A stretch of 64,000 nt of DNA from a virus: the IMG/VR virus record IMGVR_UViG_3300027805_000008, positions 27,330 to 91,329 of that record, one strand, 5' to 3'. The first letter of the stretch is position 1, and the number at the start of each line of letters is the position of its first letter. The notes under the pieces were generated by a model. That model did no database searches, was not told the DNA's origin, and saw only the letters and a list, made by a program, of their open reading frames with translations. Of this stretch, positions 46,438-54,072 are shown in pieces. The translations under genes and the position numbers were made by a program.

Positions 46438-46761
46438 ATGAATGAAAATGAATATGACGACAGCGATTCAAGATTGGCATACTATTTAGAAATAGGCGCT
46501 GTATCCCTTGAGGGTATGGACGAAAACGGCGAGATGATATTTTCTATAAGCGAAACAGCAAAGGATATAGCTCCAGAACTTTGGGAGTCTCATATAGAAT
46601 ATGTTGATAAGTCTCTTATGGAATTGTATGAAGCAGGGCTAGTGGAAGTCGAGTACGATGAAAATCTAGAGGCGACATTACACTTAAGTCCAGAAGGACA
46701 GAAGTTAGCTAAAGAAAAAGGCTTGATCGAATTAGACATGCCAGATATTCCAAACGATTAA
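46438..46761 (+). CDS. Acidic hypothetical protein
   Basis: Encodes 107 residues with a Shine-Dalgarno AAGGAG in the tRNA 3' flank. It is strongly acidic. The pattern SHIEYVDKSLMELYEAGLVEVEYDENLEATLHLSPEG resembles a winged helix, with its wing near residue 80 (key elements LYEAGLV, TLHLSPEG). It might be a small regulator or DNA mimic; no family is recognised. Confidence 0.6.
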   Translation: MNENEYDDSDSRLAYYLEIGAVSLEGMDENGEMIFSISETAKDIAPELWESHIEYVDKSLMELYEAGLVEVEYDENLEATLHLSPEGQKLAKEKGLIELDMPDIPND

Positions 46762-46780
46762 TCTCTTAGTGTCGTATAGT

Positions 46781-46809
46781 GTTAGCCTACATTTAACCCA
46801 GAGTTTCCA
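46781..46809 (+). promoter_or_regulatory. PHO-box-like triple direct repeat upstream of pstS
   Basis: Three 7-mers recur at exactly 11-nt steps: GTTAGCC (46781), TTTAACC (46792) and GTTTCCA (46803). Actinobacterial PhoP binds 11-nt direct repeats with a GTTCACC-like core, usually just upstream of the -35, which is where these sit relative to the pstS promoter. Phosphate control is inference; the match to the core is partial. Confidence 0.45.
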
Positions 46810-46816
46810 TTAAACT

Positions 46817-46846
46817 TTGTAATTATGTATTTTTAAAAGATATACT
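46817..46846 (+). promoter_or_regulatory. pstS promoter
   Basis: TATACT at 46841-46846 with a weak TTGTAA at 46817-46822 (18-nt spacer). The -10 ends 9 nt before the ATG, with no Shine-Dalgarno. A weak -35 next to direct repeats suits an activator-dependent promoter. Confidence 0.5.
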
Positions 46847-46855
46847 ATTAATACT

Positions 46856-47893
46856 ATGAGAAATAAATCTATAGTCATAACGCTAGCATTGGTTGCTAGT
46901 ATCTTTACATCACATCCCGCCACCGCATCAGAAGATGTAGTTGGATCGGGATCATCATTTATATCAAATTACCTTGACGCATGCAGAATTAGTTATGCCA
47001 AGGCAACTGGAAACACCATAACCTATTCTTCATTAGGATCTGGTGCTGGTAGATCACAATTAAACAATAAGATCATCGACTTTGCTGGAACAGATACTCC
47101 ATATAATCCAGGAGAACTAAAGCCATCTGGTATAGTCTACGTTCCTTTTATTGCTGGCCCCATTGGAGTCATCTATAGACTTGATGGATATTCAAAGCCT
47201 ATACAGCTTAAAAAGGAAACGTTGGCAAATATTTTTGCAGGTAAGATTACAAAATGGAATCATAAGTCTATTATTTCAGATAACACAATTAAGGGAGTCA
47301 AGCCAAAGATTCCAGCAACAGCTATTCGAATTGCTTATCGTGCAGACGGATCTGGGACAAGCCAGATATTCACAGAGTATTTAAATGCAGTAGCTCCAAC
47401 AATTTGGACTAAGGCAGGCAATAAAGACTTTAAGAGCGCTTACCCTGGAACGTTGTCTTTTAGCTCTCAGGCAGGTTCAGGATCTCATGGAGTCGTAATG
47501 ATAGCCCGCCAAATGAATGGCGTAATAACATACGCAGAGTCCTCATTTGCTGGCGGATTAAAACTTGCCCTAATTGAAAATGGTGCTGGTAAATTTACTG
47601 CTCCTACTTCAAAAGCAGCATCTCAATTCCTTAGTGATTTTGAGCCATTGGCTAACGGACTCATAAAAGCAAACTATAACAATAAAAACCCTTTATCGTA
47701 TAACGTATCGGCATTCAGTTATATCGTTGCATTTAAGGAAAGCACACCGAAAAACGATGCAGTAAAAGAGTTCTTGTCTTTTGCTGTAACCAAGTGCAAT
47801 AAAGAGGCCGTGGCCACTGGGTATTCCCCATTAGTTGGCCCAGTTTTAGCTATTGCTAAGTCTAAAATAGCTGAAGTTTCCTCTGGCGAATAA
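46856..47893 (+). CDS. pstS: PstS phosphate-binding protein
   Basis: Encodes 345 residues. A signal peptide covers residues 1-24 (Ala-Thr-Ala before the cleavage site) and there is no lipobox Cys. Phosphate-binding loops are present: GSGSSF (30-35), DFAGTDTPY near 76 and RADGSGTS near 162-169. It delivers phosphate to the host PstCAB importer, an auxiliary metabolic function best known from marine cyanophages. The upstream repeats suggest it answers to host phosphate control. Confidence 0.92.
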   Translation: MRNKSIVITLALVASIFTSHPATASEDVVGSGSSFISNYLDACRISYAKATGNTITYSSLGSGAGRSQLNNKIIDFAGTDTPYNPGELKPSGIVYVPFIAGPIGVIYRLDGYSKPIQLKKETLANIFAGKITKWNHKSIISDNTIKGVKPKIPATAIRIAYRADGSGTSQIFTEYLNAVAPTIWTKAGNKDFKSAYPGTLSFSSQAGSGSHGVVMIARQMNGVITYAESSFAGGLKLALIENGAGKFTAPTSKAASQFLSDFEPLANGLIKANYNNKNPLSYNVSAFSYIVAFKESTPKNDAVKEFLSFAVTKCNKEAVATGYSPLVGPVLAIAKSKIAEVSSGE

Positions 47894-47906
47894 ATAAAAT
47901 ATTTGA

Positions 47907-47912
47907 TATAAT
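47907..47912 (+). promoter_or_regulatory. Extended -10 promoter for hsp20
   Basis: TGA-TATAAT, a perfect extended -10, lies just after the pstS stop. The -35 region (TGGCGA at 47884) is weak. The predicted leader is about 55 nt. Confidence 0.6.
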
Positions 47913-47947
47913 AATATACGGGTCGTCCAATAGGAGGCCCGTATATT
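47913..47947 (+). promoter_or_regulatory. Inverted repeat in hsp20 leader
   Basis: AATATACGGG and CCCGTATATT (10 bp, perfect) flank a 15-nt loop just after the -10. As RNA it is a leader hairpin, or the end of the pstS transcript without a T tract; as DNA it could be an operator. The Shine-Dalgarno AAAGGAGG lies downstream at about 47962-47969, outside the stem. Confidence 0.6.
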
Positions 47948-47974
47948 AACTTATTCGCTTAAAGGAGGAATAAA

Positions 47975-48400
47975 ATGGTAACATCATACACATTGGATCT
48001 TTTTAAGGATCCATTTTTTATTGGCTTTAATCGTGAACTAGATAGACTTACAAAAGTTCACAGCCACGCATCACACTCAACATACCCACCTTATAACGTA
48101 ATCAAAACAGACGACGAAGATACATTTTTAATCGAAGTTGCTGTGGCGGGTTTTGCAAAAGAAGACATTGAAATCACTGTAAAGGATCAGACTCTTACCG
48201 TAAAGGGAGAGCTTAAGGATATTACAGAAGATGCAAAATTCGTGCATAAGGGTATTGCAACTCGTAAATTCACAAGAGAATTTGCTCTTGGAGAATATAT
48301 TGAGGTTACTGGTGCAAAGGTTGAAAATGGTATGCTAACTATTAATTTAGAGCGTGTCGTTCCTGAAGAGGAAAAGCCAAAGACCATCAAAATCAAGTAA
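47975..48400 (+). CDS. Hsp20 small heat-shock protein
   Basis: Encodes 141 residues. The alpha-crystallin domain spans ~40-130: YNVIKTDDEDTFLIEVAVAG (key elements FLIEVAVAGF, DIEITVKDQTLTVKGE), FTREFALGEYIE and the C-terminal VENGMLTINL, ending with the I-x-I tail (KTIKIK). It holds unfolding proteins in large oligomers. Small Hsps occur in cyanophages and may help capsid assembly or protect host enzymes. Confidence 0.92.
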   Translation: MVTSYTLDLFKDPFFIGFNRELDRLTKVHSHASHSTYPPYNVIKTDDEDTFLIEVAVAGFAKEDIEITVKDQTLTVKGELKDITEDAKFVHKGIATRKFTREFALGEYIEVTGAKVENGMLTINLERVVPEEEKPKTIKIK

Positions 48401-48403
48401 TAG

Positions 48404-48409
48404 TATAAT
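48404..48409 (+). promoter_or_regulatory. -10 element before structured RNA
   Basis: TATAAT overlaps the region just after the hsp20 stop and lies 4 nt before a GC-rich structured segment. No good -35 is seen. Confidence 0.45.
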
Positions 48410-48412
48410 AGT

Positions 48413-48498
48413 AGTCTGCACCCCGTCACTGGGGAGTCGCAGACTATATGCGGGCCGCTACCCGCAGGATCCACCTGAGCATTGTGGCTAAACTGCTC
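48413..48498 (+). ncRNA. Putative structured leader RNA
   Basis: About 86 nt, visibly GC-richer than its surroundings, with three consecutive hairpins: AGTCTGC/GCAGACT (48413-48419 with 48439-48445) enclosing CCCC/GGGG; GCGGG/CCCGC (48450-48454 with 48461-48465); and GAGCA/TGCTC (48477-48481 with 48494-48498). There is no T tract, and a Shine-Dalgarno and the nuclease gene follow about 10 nt later. It could be a riboswitch-like leader, a small RNA or a protein-binding element. I recognise no known class. Confidence 0.55.
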
Positions 48499-48518
48499 TT
48501 TAAAATTTAAGGAGAATT

Positions 48519-48926
48519 ATGTTTGAATATAGAGTTAAGCAGGTTACAAAAATAGTGGACGGAGATACTATTGATGTTGACATTGACCTTGGATTCAGCA
48601 TTTCATATTCTCAAAGACTAAGACTTGCTGGAATAGATACACCAGAATCTAGAACAACAGACAAGCTTGAAAAAACATTGGGGCTAGAATCAAAAGAATA
48701 TCTTAAGTCTAAGTTTAAAGAATCTAAAGATATTGTAGTAAAGACAGAGAAACCAGATAGTTCTGAAAAGTACGGACGTATACTTGGCTGGGTTTATCTT
48801 GACGGAAACACTAAATCTGTTAATGAACAAATGATTGAAGATGGTTATGCGTGGGGATACATGGGAGAAACTAAGGTCAAAGATTTTGTTGCCTTAGCCG
48901 AAAAGAGAAAACAGAGCGGTAAATAA
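48519..48926 (+). CDS. Staphylococcal-nuclease-like thermonuclease
   Basis: Encodes 135 residues, an SNase-domain protein with KIVDGDTIDVDIDLGF, RLRLAGIDTPESR and EKYGRILGWVYLDG carrying the catalytic Asp/Arg/Glu pattern. It lacks a signal peptide, so it should act inside the cell, degrading host nucleic acid or processing DNA. It has a Shine-Dalgarno AAGGAG after the structured leader. The next gene begins in its stop codon. Confidence 0.87.
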   Translation: MFEYRVKQVTKIVDGDTIDVDIDLGFSISYSQRLRLAGIDTPESRTTDKLEKTLGLESKEYLKSKFKESKDIVVKTEKPDSSEKYGRILGWVYLDGNTKSVNEQMIEDGYAWGYMGETKVKDFVALAEKRKQSGK

Positions 48927-49111
48927 TGCCTATTTATGAATACAAATGCGAGTGTTCGCCAGAAGAGATTGTCTCTAAAGAAAGATCTATAACTTCTGTT
49001 GAACCAAACTATATATGCAATGAATGTGGTAAAAGATTACAAAGGCACTATGGTTCATTTGGTATTAAGTTCAACGGTTCTGGCTTTTATAAAACAGACA
49101 ATCCTAAGTAG
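48926..49111 (+). CDS. FmdB-like zinc-ribbon protein
   Basis: Encodes 61 residues. The start MPIYEYKCEC and CNECGK near residue 34 match the FmdB/CxxC regulatory family of small zinc-ribbon proteins. Tyr/Phe-rich C-terminal residues (FNGSGFYKTD) also fit. Proposed to be regulatory in bacteria; its phage role is unknown. Confidence 0.75.
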   Translation: MPIYEYKCECSPEEIVSKERSITSVEPNYICNECGKRLQRHYGSFGIKFNGSGFYKTDNPK

Positions 49112-49129
49112 TTTAAATTAACATTCTGA

Positions 49130-49170
49130 TATAATATCTAAGTAAGCAAAGATCTTGCATTACTTAGGAG
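49130..49170 (+). promoter_or_regulatory. Extended -10 promoter and hairpin before the surface-protein gene
   Basis: TGA-TATAAT (-10 at 49130-49135) is followed by CTAAGTAA (49138-49145) pairing with TTACTTAG (49160-49167), extended by GCAA/TTGC with one bulge. The Shine-Dalgarno AGGAG (49166-49170) lies partly in the 3' arm, so folding could limit initiation at TTG 49179. If transcription starts near 49142 the stem is shortened. Confidence 0.5.
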
Positions 49171-49178
49171 ATACCTAG

Positions 49179-52100
49179 TTGACTAGAAAGTTACAGTACT
49201 TTGTAACCAGCCTTTTTATTATCGGCTGGCTTTTCCTTTTTGGGCCCAGTGTAGCAAATGCTGATGAGCCAACAGTTCAAGTAACTCCAGCTAATCCTTC
49301 TTCAGATACCGCCACAGCAACCACTCCTGTTACAGTTGAGATAGTTGCAGACAAGGTTGAAGCGGCAGCAGAGACATTGCAGGCAGCGGCAGAAACACAG
49401 GCAACAGCAATCACTACTACAATTCAGGCAAATGTTCCTAACACAACAACAGAGCAAGCAGCTACAATTGCTACTACACAAGAACCAATTGCTACTGCAG
49501 TAGCAGAGGCTACGGTAAAGGTACAAGAGGCCACAACAGCGATTCAGTCTGCTGAGACAGCAGTTGCAGTTGCAGAGTCAGCAACAACAGTTGTTGTTGC
49601 AGCAACCGCAGTTGTTGCAGAAAAGGTTGAAGAGGTTGCAACAGCAACAGCGGCTAAAGATACTGCTGTGCAAAATAACCAAGTAGCCGAAACAAATTTA
49701 AATACGCAAACTCCTATTACTATTGCTTCTCAGGCGGCCTACGATACAGCAAGAGATAACACAAATGCAGCACAGACAGACTTAAATGCCAAGCAGGAAA
49801 CTTTAAATTCAGCCACGACTGCAGTTCAAGTACAGACAGCAGTTGTTGCATTAGATCAATCTGCGGTAAATGCGGCACAAGCAGTAGTAGATGCAAATAC
49901 TTCTCCAGGACTTAATGTAACCGTTTACAGCAATCCAGGAACTGGGGGTTCCCCAGCTCAGGGAGGTACTGTTGTCTATACTGGAAAAGATACTAACGGT
50001 ATCAATGAGCAATACGGAGGCGGCGGCCCAACAGTAAATGGTGGGACAACAACTACTACTGAAACATTTAGCGGCAATAAGTTAAATACAAATATTGGAA
50101 TTACAGTAAATGGTACTCCTGTTTCAACTACAAACAATAGCGGTGTTTATATTGCTTCAATTGGTTGGCCAGGGGGACAAGATCCATCGCTAACCATGTA
50201 TGGTGCAACTGCTAATACAACTATAACAGTTCCAGCAAATACAGTTAATGCGAGTTTTCAAATGTTTGCTAAGAATGGCGACTCAACTGGAACTGTAACA
50301 TATACAGATGGAACAACAGAGTCGTTCACCTTGCAAAACAATGTAAGCTCTGAGTATCCAAATTATACTCATACAGAGACCTTTGTAGCACCAGAAGGAA
50401 AGAAGATAGCAACTATTCTTATACCAGCAAACTGGGACTATTATGCTATAGATAACGTATCTGCAACTACACAAACTACAACAACCGTAACAGAAGATTT
50501 TCAAATTAAGTGGGATGGAATATGGACTCCACAGACAACGGGAACTCAGTATATTACTGCTCCAGCAGATGACGGAGTTATATTAAAATTAGATGGGCAA
50601 GTAGTTATTAATGACTGGGTTGATAAAGGTGGCGGAGGGTCAACAGCAGATGTTTCGACCACAGCTGGGGTCTCTAAAACTTTTGAAATGTGGTACTACG
50701 AAAATGGTGGAGGAGCTGCAGTTTCCCTACAAAGATATAATGGAAGCACTTGGGAGGTAATTCCAGCTTCTGAGTTCTCTACTTCTTCAGCAACACCTCA
50801 ACAAATAGCAACCTTAAATGCCGCAAAGACTACCCTTGCGACAGATACGGCTACTCTAAATACTTTAACTACACAAAAAGTAACAGCTGAGACCGCAGTA
50901 AACGCTGCAACTTCTGCTTTAACAACTGCACAAGCAACTCAATCTTCCGCTGCCACCACCATGCTTGCCCAAGAAGCAGTTCAAGCTGTAGTTCAGCAGG
51001 CAGCTTGGGATACTCGTGCAGCAGTAGAAACTACTACAGCAAACTTGACAGCAGCAAATCAAAACTTAACAAATGCTAATCAAAACTTAACAACTGCTAA
51101 TCAAAACCTACAGGTGGCAATTCAAGCAGCAGACTCTCTTGCTAATACGGCAACAACAAAAGTAAATGAAGCAGTAACTGCAATGACAAATGCTGCTCAG
51201 GTTACTACAAATTATTATGCAGAACAGCAAGCGTTAGCACAAGCAGCTGCACAAGCTGCAGCGCAAGCTGCAGCACAACAAGCCGCACAAGAAGCTACAG
51301 CAGCGGAAGCAGCAGCAGCTCAAGCAGAAGCACAAGCTAAAGCAGCCGCTGAAGCAGCGGCAAAAGCTGAAGCAGAAGCAAAAGCAGCTGCAGAAGCTGC
51401 AGCAAAAGCAGAAGCCGAAGCTAAAGCAGCCGCTGAAGCAGCGGCAAAAGCTGAAGCAGATAGAGTTGCTGCTGAAGAAGCAGCAGCTAAGGCAGAGGCA
51501 GATCGTGTAGCAGCAGAAGAAGCTGCAGCAAAAGCAGAGCAAGAGGCTAAAGAGCAAGCGGAAGCAGATGCAAAAGCAGAATCAGATAGATTAGAAGCAG
51601 AGGCAGAGGCTGCAAGAGAAGCGGAAGAGCAAGCAAAGGCAGAAGCAGAGGCTAAGGCACAAGAAGAAGCAAACGCTAAAGCAGAAGCAGAAGCAAAGCA
51701 AGCGGAGGCTGAAGCTAAACAAGCAGAAGCAGATAAGTTAAAGGCGGAAGCAGAAGCAAAGCAAGCAGAAAAGGAAGCCCTTGATAAAGCAATAGAAGAT
51801 GCTAAAGCAGGTAAAGAATTAACTGAAGAGCAAAAAGATGCAGTAGTTGCTACATTGATTGAAGATTTAAAGCCAGGGCAAGCAGTAAGTTCTGCAGACA
51901 TTAAAGCATCTGGAATTGAGTATAAAGATCTTCCAGCAGCAACACCAGTAGATGTTAGAACAGATGAAAATGGAAATGCAGTTGTAATTACTGCAGCAGT
52001 TGCTGCACAAGTAGAGCTACTTCAGGATCCAGGAGCACTAGTAGAAGAATTATTTACAAATCCAGCAGCAGCTTTGGCGGCATTTGGATCAATTGGCGCA

Positions 52101-52298
52101 GACATGTCTGAAGAAGAAAGAGAAGAAGCAACAGAGATGGTTGTAGCTACAGTAGTTGCAGCAGGTGCTGCAATCAATGCAGCAGCAGTTGCCACAGGAG
52201 GAGCCACAGGAGGTGGCACGGGAGGCGGAGGAAGTTCTGGAGGAGGTGGCGCTTCAGGTGCCAATTCACCAGGTTCACGAGGAGGTAGAAAATGGTAA
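49179..52298 (+). CDS. Exported giant PA14/coiled-coil surface protein
   Basis: Encodes 1039 residues from a TTG. A signal peptide lies at ~1-28 (LFIIGWLFLFGPSVANADE). Residues ~45-240 are Ala/Thr-rich helical. At ~240-535 there are beta modules, including a PA14-like one near 445-540 (IKWDGIWTPQTTGTQYI, APADDGVILKLDGQ). Residues ~690-870 form an Ala/Glu/Lys coiled coil with 14-residue repeats, and the C-terminus is Gly-rich (GGGTGGGGSS). There is no LPxTG or lipobox. It is probably secreted or displayed on the host surface; as a virion protein it would be out of place beside Hsp20 and nuclease genes. Confidence 0.8.
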   Translation: MTRKLQYFVTSLFIIGWLFLFGPSVANADEPTVQVTPANPSSDTATATTPVTVEIVADKVEAAAETLQAAAETQATAITTTIQANVPNTTTEQAATIATTQEPIATAVAEATVKVQEATTAIQSAETAVAVAESATTVVVAATAVVAEKVEEVATATAAKDTAVQNNQVAETNLNTQTPITIASQAAYDTARDNTNAAQTDLNAKQETLNSATTAVQVQTAVVALDQSAVNAAQAVVDANTSPGLNVTVYSNPGTGGSPAQGGTVVYTGKDTNGINEQYGGGGPTVNGGTTTTTETFSGNKLNTNIGITVNGTPVSTTNNSGVYIASIGWPGGQDPSLTMYGATANTTITVPANTVNASFQMFAKNGDSTGTVTYTDGTTESFTLQNNVSSEYPNYTHTETFVAPEGKKIATILIPANWDYYAIDNVSATTQTTTTVTEDFQIKWDGIWTPQTTGTQYITAPADDGVILKLDGQVVINDWVDKGGGGSTADVSTTAGVSKTFEMWYYENGGGAAVSLQRYNGSTWEVIPASEFSTSSATPQQIATLNAAKTTLATDTATLNTLTTQKVTAETAVNAATSALTTAQATQSSAATTMLAQEAVQAVVQQAAWDTRAAVETTTANLTAANQNLTNANQNLTTANQNLQVAIQAADSLANTATTKVNEAVTAMTNAAQVTTNYYAEQQALAQAAAQAAAQAAAQQAAQEATAAEAAAAQAEAQAKAAAEAAAKAEAEAKAAAEAAAKAEAEAKAAAEAAAKAEADRVAAEEAAAKAEADRVAAEEAAAKAEQEAKEQAEADAKAESDRLEAEAEAAREAEEQAKAEAEAKAQEEANAKAEAEAKQAEAEAKQAEADKLKAEAEAKQAEKEALDKAIEDAKAGKELTEEQKDAVVATLIEDLKPGQAVSSADIKASGIEYKDLPAATPVDVRTDENGNAVVITAAVAAQVELLQDPGALVEELFTNPAAALAAFGSIGADMSEEEREEATEMVVATVVAAGAAINAAAVATGGATGGGTGGGGSSGGGGASGANSPGSRGGRKW
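51336..51461 (+). repeat. 42-bp tandem repeat (14 residues) in coiled-coil region
   Basis: Three 42-bp units begin at 51336, 51378 and 51420. Units 1 and 3 are essentially identical at the DNA level, unit 2 differs at silent sites. The protein unit is AKAAAEAAAKAEAE. Degenerate copies continue downstream. Confidence 0.8.
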
Positions 52299-52474
52299 GA
52301 GTAATAAAAAATATAATCAAGGATCTAATTGATCAGGCCTGGACCCTTCTTGGTATGTTTATTGCTTGGGTAGTCCTTGATGGTAGTGCTAAAACTATTG
52401 TGGGCTATGGAATTATAGCAACAACGGCCCTTTGGATAGTCACAAGCCCTGCTAGAAATAAAGAATCCGAATAG
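52292..52474 (+). CDS. Small membrane protein, holin-like
   Basis: Encodes 60 residues, overlapping the surface-protein gene end by 7 nt. Two closely spaced hydrophobic segments (AWTLLGMFIAWVVLDG and TIVGYGIIATTALWIV) with charged ends suit a small class II holin or an accessory lysis protein. It lies about 1 kb before the endolysin. Confidence 0.5.
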   Translation: MVRVIKNIIKDLIDQAWTLLGMFIAWVVLDGSAKTIVGYGIIATTALWIVTSPARNKESE

Positions 52475-52476
52475 GG

Positions 52477-52482
52477 TATAAT
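52477..52482 (+). promoter_or_regulatory. -10 element, leaderless start
   Basis: TATAAT ends exactly 6 nt before ATG 52489. There is no clear -35 and no Shine-Dalgarno. It gives the lipoprotein/lysis genes their own start. Confidence 0.55.
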
Positions 52483-52488
52483 AGTAGC

Positions 52489-52704
52489 ATGAGGAAATTA
52501 ATTACTATTGCCCTATCTGGGCTATTAATGCTATCATTGACTGGATGCGATTCTTTGAATAGATACCGCTATCCATGTCAAGATCCTAAAAATTGGGAAA
52601 TTGCAGAATGTAATCCTCCAGAATGTGAAGCCTCACAGACTTGCACGAAAGATGTAATAACAATTACACCTACTACACCAGAACAGGAAATAACAAATGG
52701 CTAA
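52489..52704 (+). CDS. Small lipoprotein
   Basis: Encodes 71 residues: a lipoprotein signal with lipobox LTGC (Cys20), then a mature part with six further Cys in short motifs (YRYPCQDPKNW, CNPPECEASQTC) and a Thr/Pro-rich end. It should be lipid-anchored outside the membrane. Superinfection exclusion or a lysis accessory role is plausible. The next start overlaps its end. Confidence 0.7.
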   Translation: MRKLITIALSGLLMLSLTGCDSLNRYRYPCQDPKNWEIAECNPPECEASQTCTKDVITITPTTPEQEITNG

Positions 52705-53107
52705 AGAAAAACTAACGCCCGCAGACCTAGATGCTCGTTTAAAGTTTATTCTAGGAATAACTCTTGGAAGCATTCTGTTTCTAACAGCTCTTGGAATTAT
52801 CTACGGATTGTTGTTTGTAACACAGCCTATCGGAGCACAGTCAGAGAACGATAAAATGTTTTTTAACGTTCTAGGTAGTATTGCAACATTTATTACAGGA
52901 ACACTCGCAGGAATTCTAATTGGTAACTCTGGTGCTAAAGATATTATGAAGGCTCAGTTAGATAACAAAGAGATGGATGCTAAGAACACACAAGCAGACA
53001 AGAAGCTTGAAGCAGAAATTGATGCAACTGCAGCACGTTTAGCAGCAAAGCCAGATGGCGCAATGCCAGCAGAGCAGCCAGTTGATGAAGATTGGGATAA
53101 AGACTAA
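52697..53107 (+). CDS. Membrane protein with acidic tail, holin candidate
   Basis: Encodes 136 residues. Two membrane helices (FILGITLGSILFLTALGII and FNVLGSIATFITGTLAGIL) are followed by a Lys/Glu/Ala-rich coiled tail ending in an acidic segment. The GSIATFITGTLAGILIG helix recurs in phage membrane proteins beside endolysins. It is one of three holin candidates. Confidence 0.55.
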   Translation: MAKEKLTPADLDARLKFILGITLGSILFLTALGIIYGLLFVTQPIGAQSENDKMFFNVLGSIATFITGTLAGILIGNSGAKDIMKAQLDNKEMDAKNTQADKKLEAEIDATAARLAAKPDGAMPAEQPVDEDWDKD

Positions 53108-53331
53108 TGAAGATGAAAGATAAGTTAATGTGGGTTATCACCCTCGGAATACTTGGCTTCATTGGCTTAGTAGTTCTTGGTGAATACGCTTCAATGCTTG
53201 CACAACAGTTTACTTCAGGTGAAAAATATGGAACCAATGAAGACGCAATTGCCCTAGTGCAAAATGCACTTGTAGGACTTATAGGAATTATCGGCGGATA
53301 TTTTGCTGGTAAAAGTAAAGGTGATGAATAA
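53107..53331 (+). CDS. Holin candidate
   Basis: Encodes 74 residues with two membrane helices (LMWVITLGILGFIGLVVLG and LVGLIGIIGGYFAGK) and a charged C-terminus, the simplest holin-like layout here. Its stop overlaps the endolysin start (TAATG), the strongest positional evidence among the membrane proteins. It would permeabilise the membrane to release the endolysin. Confidence 0.6.
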   Translation: MKMKDKLMWVITLGILGFIGLVVLGEYASMLAQQFTSGEKYGTNEDAIALVQNALVGLIGIIGGYFAGKSKGDE

Positions 53332-53927
53332 TGTCGCAAGATTTTCCAGTACCAGCAGAAACAGCAAAAGCACCTAAAGGTAGCGTTGCCAGATTAATTC
53401 AGGTTGCTAAATCTCAAGTAGGATACATCGAAGGTCCTAAAGATAATGAGACAAAGTACGGCGCATATACAAAAGCTAACTTCCAGCCTTGGTGCGGATC
53501 TTTTGTAAACTGGTGTGCAAATGAAGCAGGAGTAAAGATTCCTAATACAGTTTATACCCCAGGTGGCGCAGCAGCATTTAAGAAGGCTAATGCATGGATT
53601 GACGGAGACATTGCAGATCCAGAGCCAGGAGATATCGCCTATTTTGATTTCCCTTCAGACGGTGTCGATAGAATTTCTCACGTAGGAATTGTTATTGAAG
53701 ATAACGAAGATGGAACAGTGTGGTGCATTGAAGGAAATACTTCTTCAAAGAAATCTGGAAGCCAAAGAAATGGCGGAGAGGCCTGTAAACAACTTCGTGC
53801 ATTTAAGAAAAACAAAGCAGGAGTACAGGTTTCTATAGTAGGGTTTGGACGACCAAAGTTTAAATCTGGAGGAGCAACAAGGCCAGCTGTAACAGGCTCT
53901 GCAGTATGCCCAACCTGCGGAAAGTAA
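53331..53927 (+). CDS. CHAP-domain endolysin
   Basis: Encodes 198 residues without a signal peptide. The CHAP amidase/peptidase core spans ~20-160: QPWCGSFVNWC with catalytic C55, ISHVGIVIED with H117 and WCIEGNTSS with the acidic/Asn residue. The C-terminus has a CPTCGK pair instead of a typical wall-binding repeat. It cleaves peptidoglycan at lysis. Confidence 0.88.
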   Translation: MSQDFPVPAETAKAPKGSVARLIQVAKSQVGYIEGPKDNETKYGAYTKANFQPWCGSFVNWCANEAGVKIPNTVYTPGGAAAFKKANAWIDGDIADPEPGDIAYFDFPSDGVDRISHVGIVIEDNEDGTVWCIEGNTSSKKSGSQRNGGEACKQLRAFKKNKAGVQVSIVGFGRPKFKSGGATRPAVTGSAVCPTCGK

Positions 53928-53928
53928 A

Positions 53929-54072
53929 ATGAATACATACAAGATTAAACTAGAAGTAGATGCTGAAGTAGAAGCATTTTCTTCAGATGATGCAGTAGAT
54001 TATGCTAATGATATTTTTGGCGTAGACGATGAAGTTAAAAATGTTAAAGTTGTTAGCGTAAAGGAGAAATAA
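53929..54072 (+). CDS. Small acidic protein
   Basis: Encodes 47 residues, starting at once after the endolysin. It reads as a beta-alpha-beta unit (TYKIKLEVDAEVEAFSSDDA, EVKNVKVVSVKEK), similar to many short phage proteins of unknown function. A Shine-Dalgarno AAGGAG for the next gene lies in its last codons. Confidence 0.55.
   Translation: MNTYKIKLEVDAEVEAFSSDDAVDYANDIFGVDDEVKNVKVVSVKEK

Noticed and set aside
51300-51800. CRISPR-like repeats
   Set aside because: The repeats are in-frame codon repeats of a coiled coil without spacers.
51320-51901. Long open frame on the minus strand opposite the coiled-coil repeats
   Set aside because: It mirrors the repetitive GCA/GAA/AAA codons of the plus-strand gene, giving a Ser/Ala-only product, and has no promoter or ribosome site.
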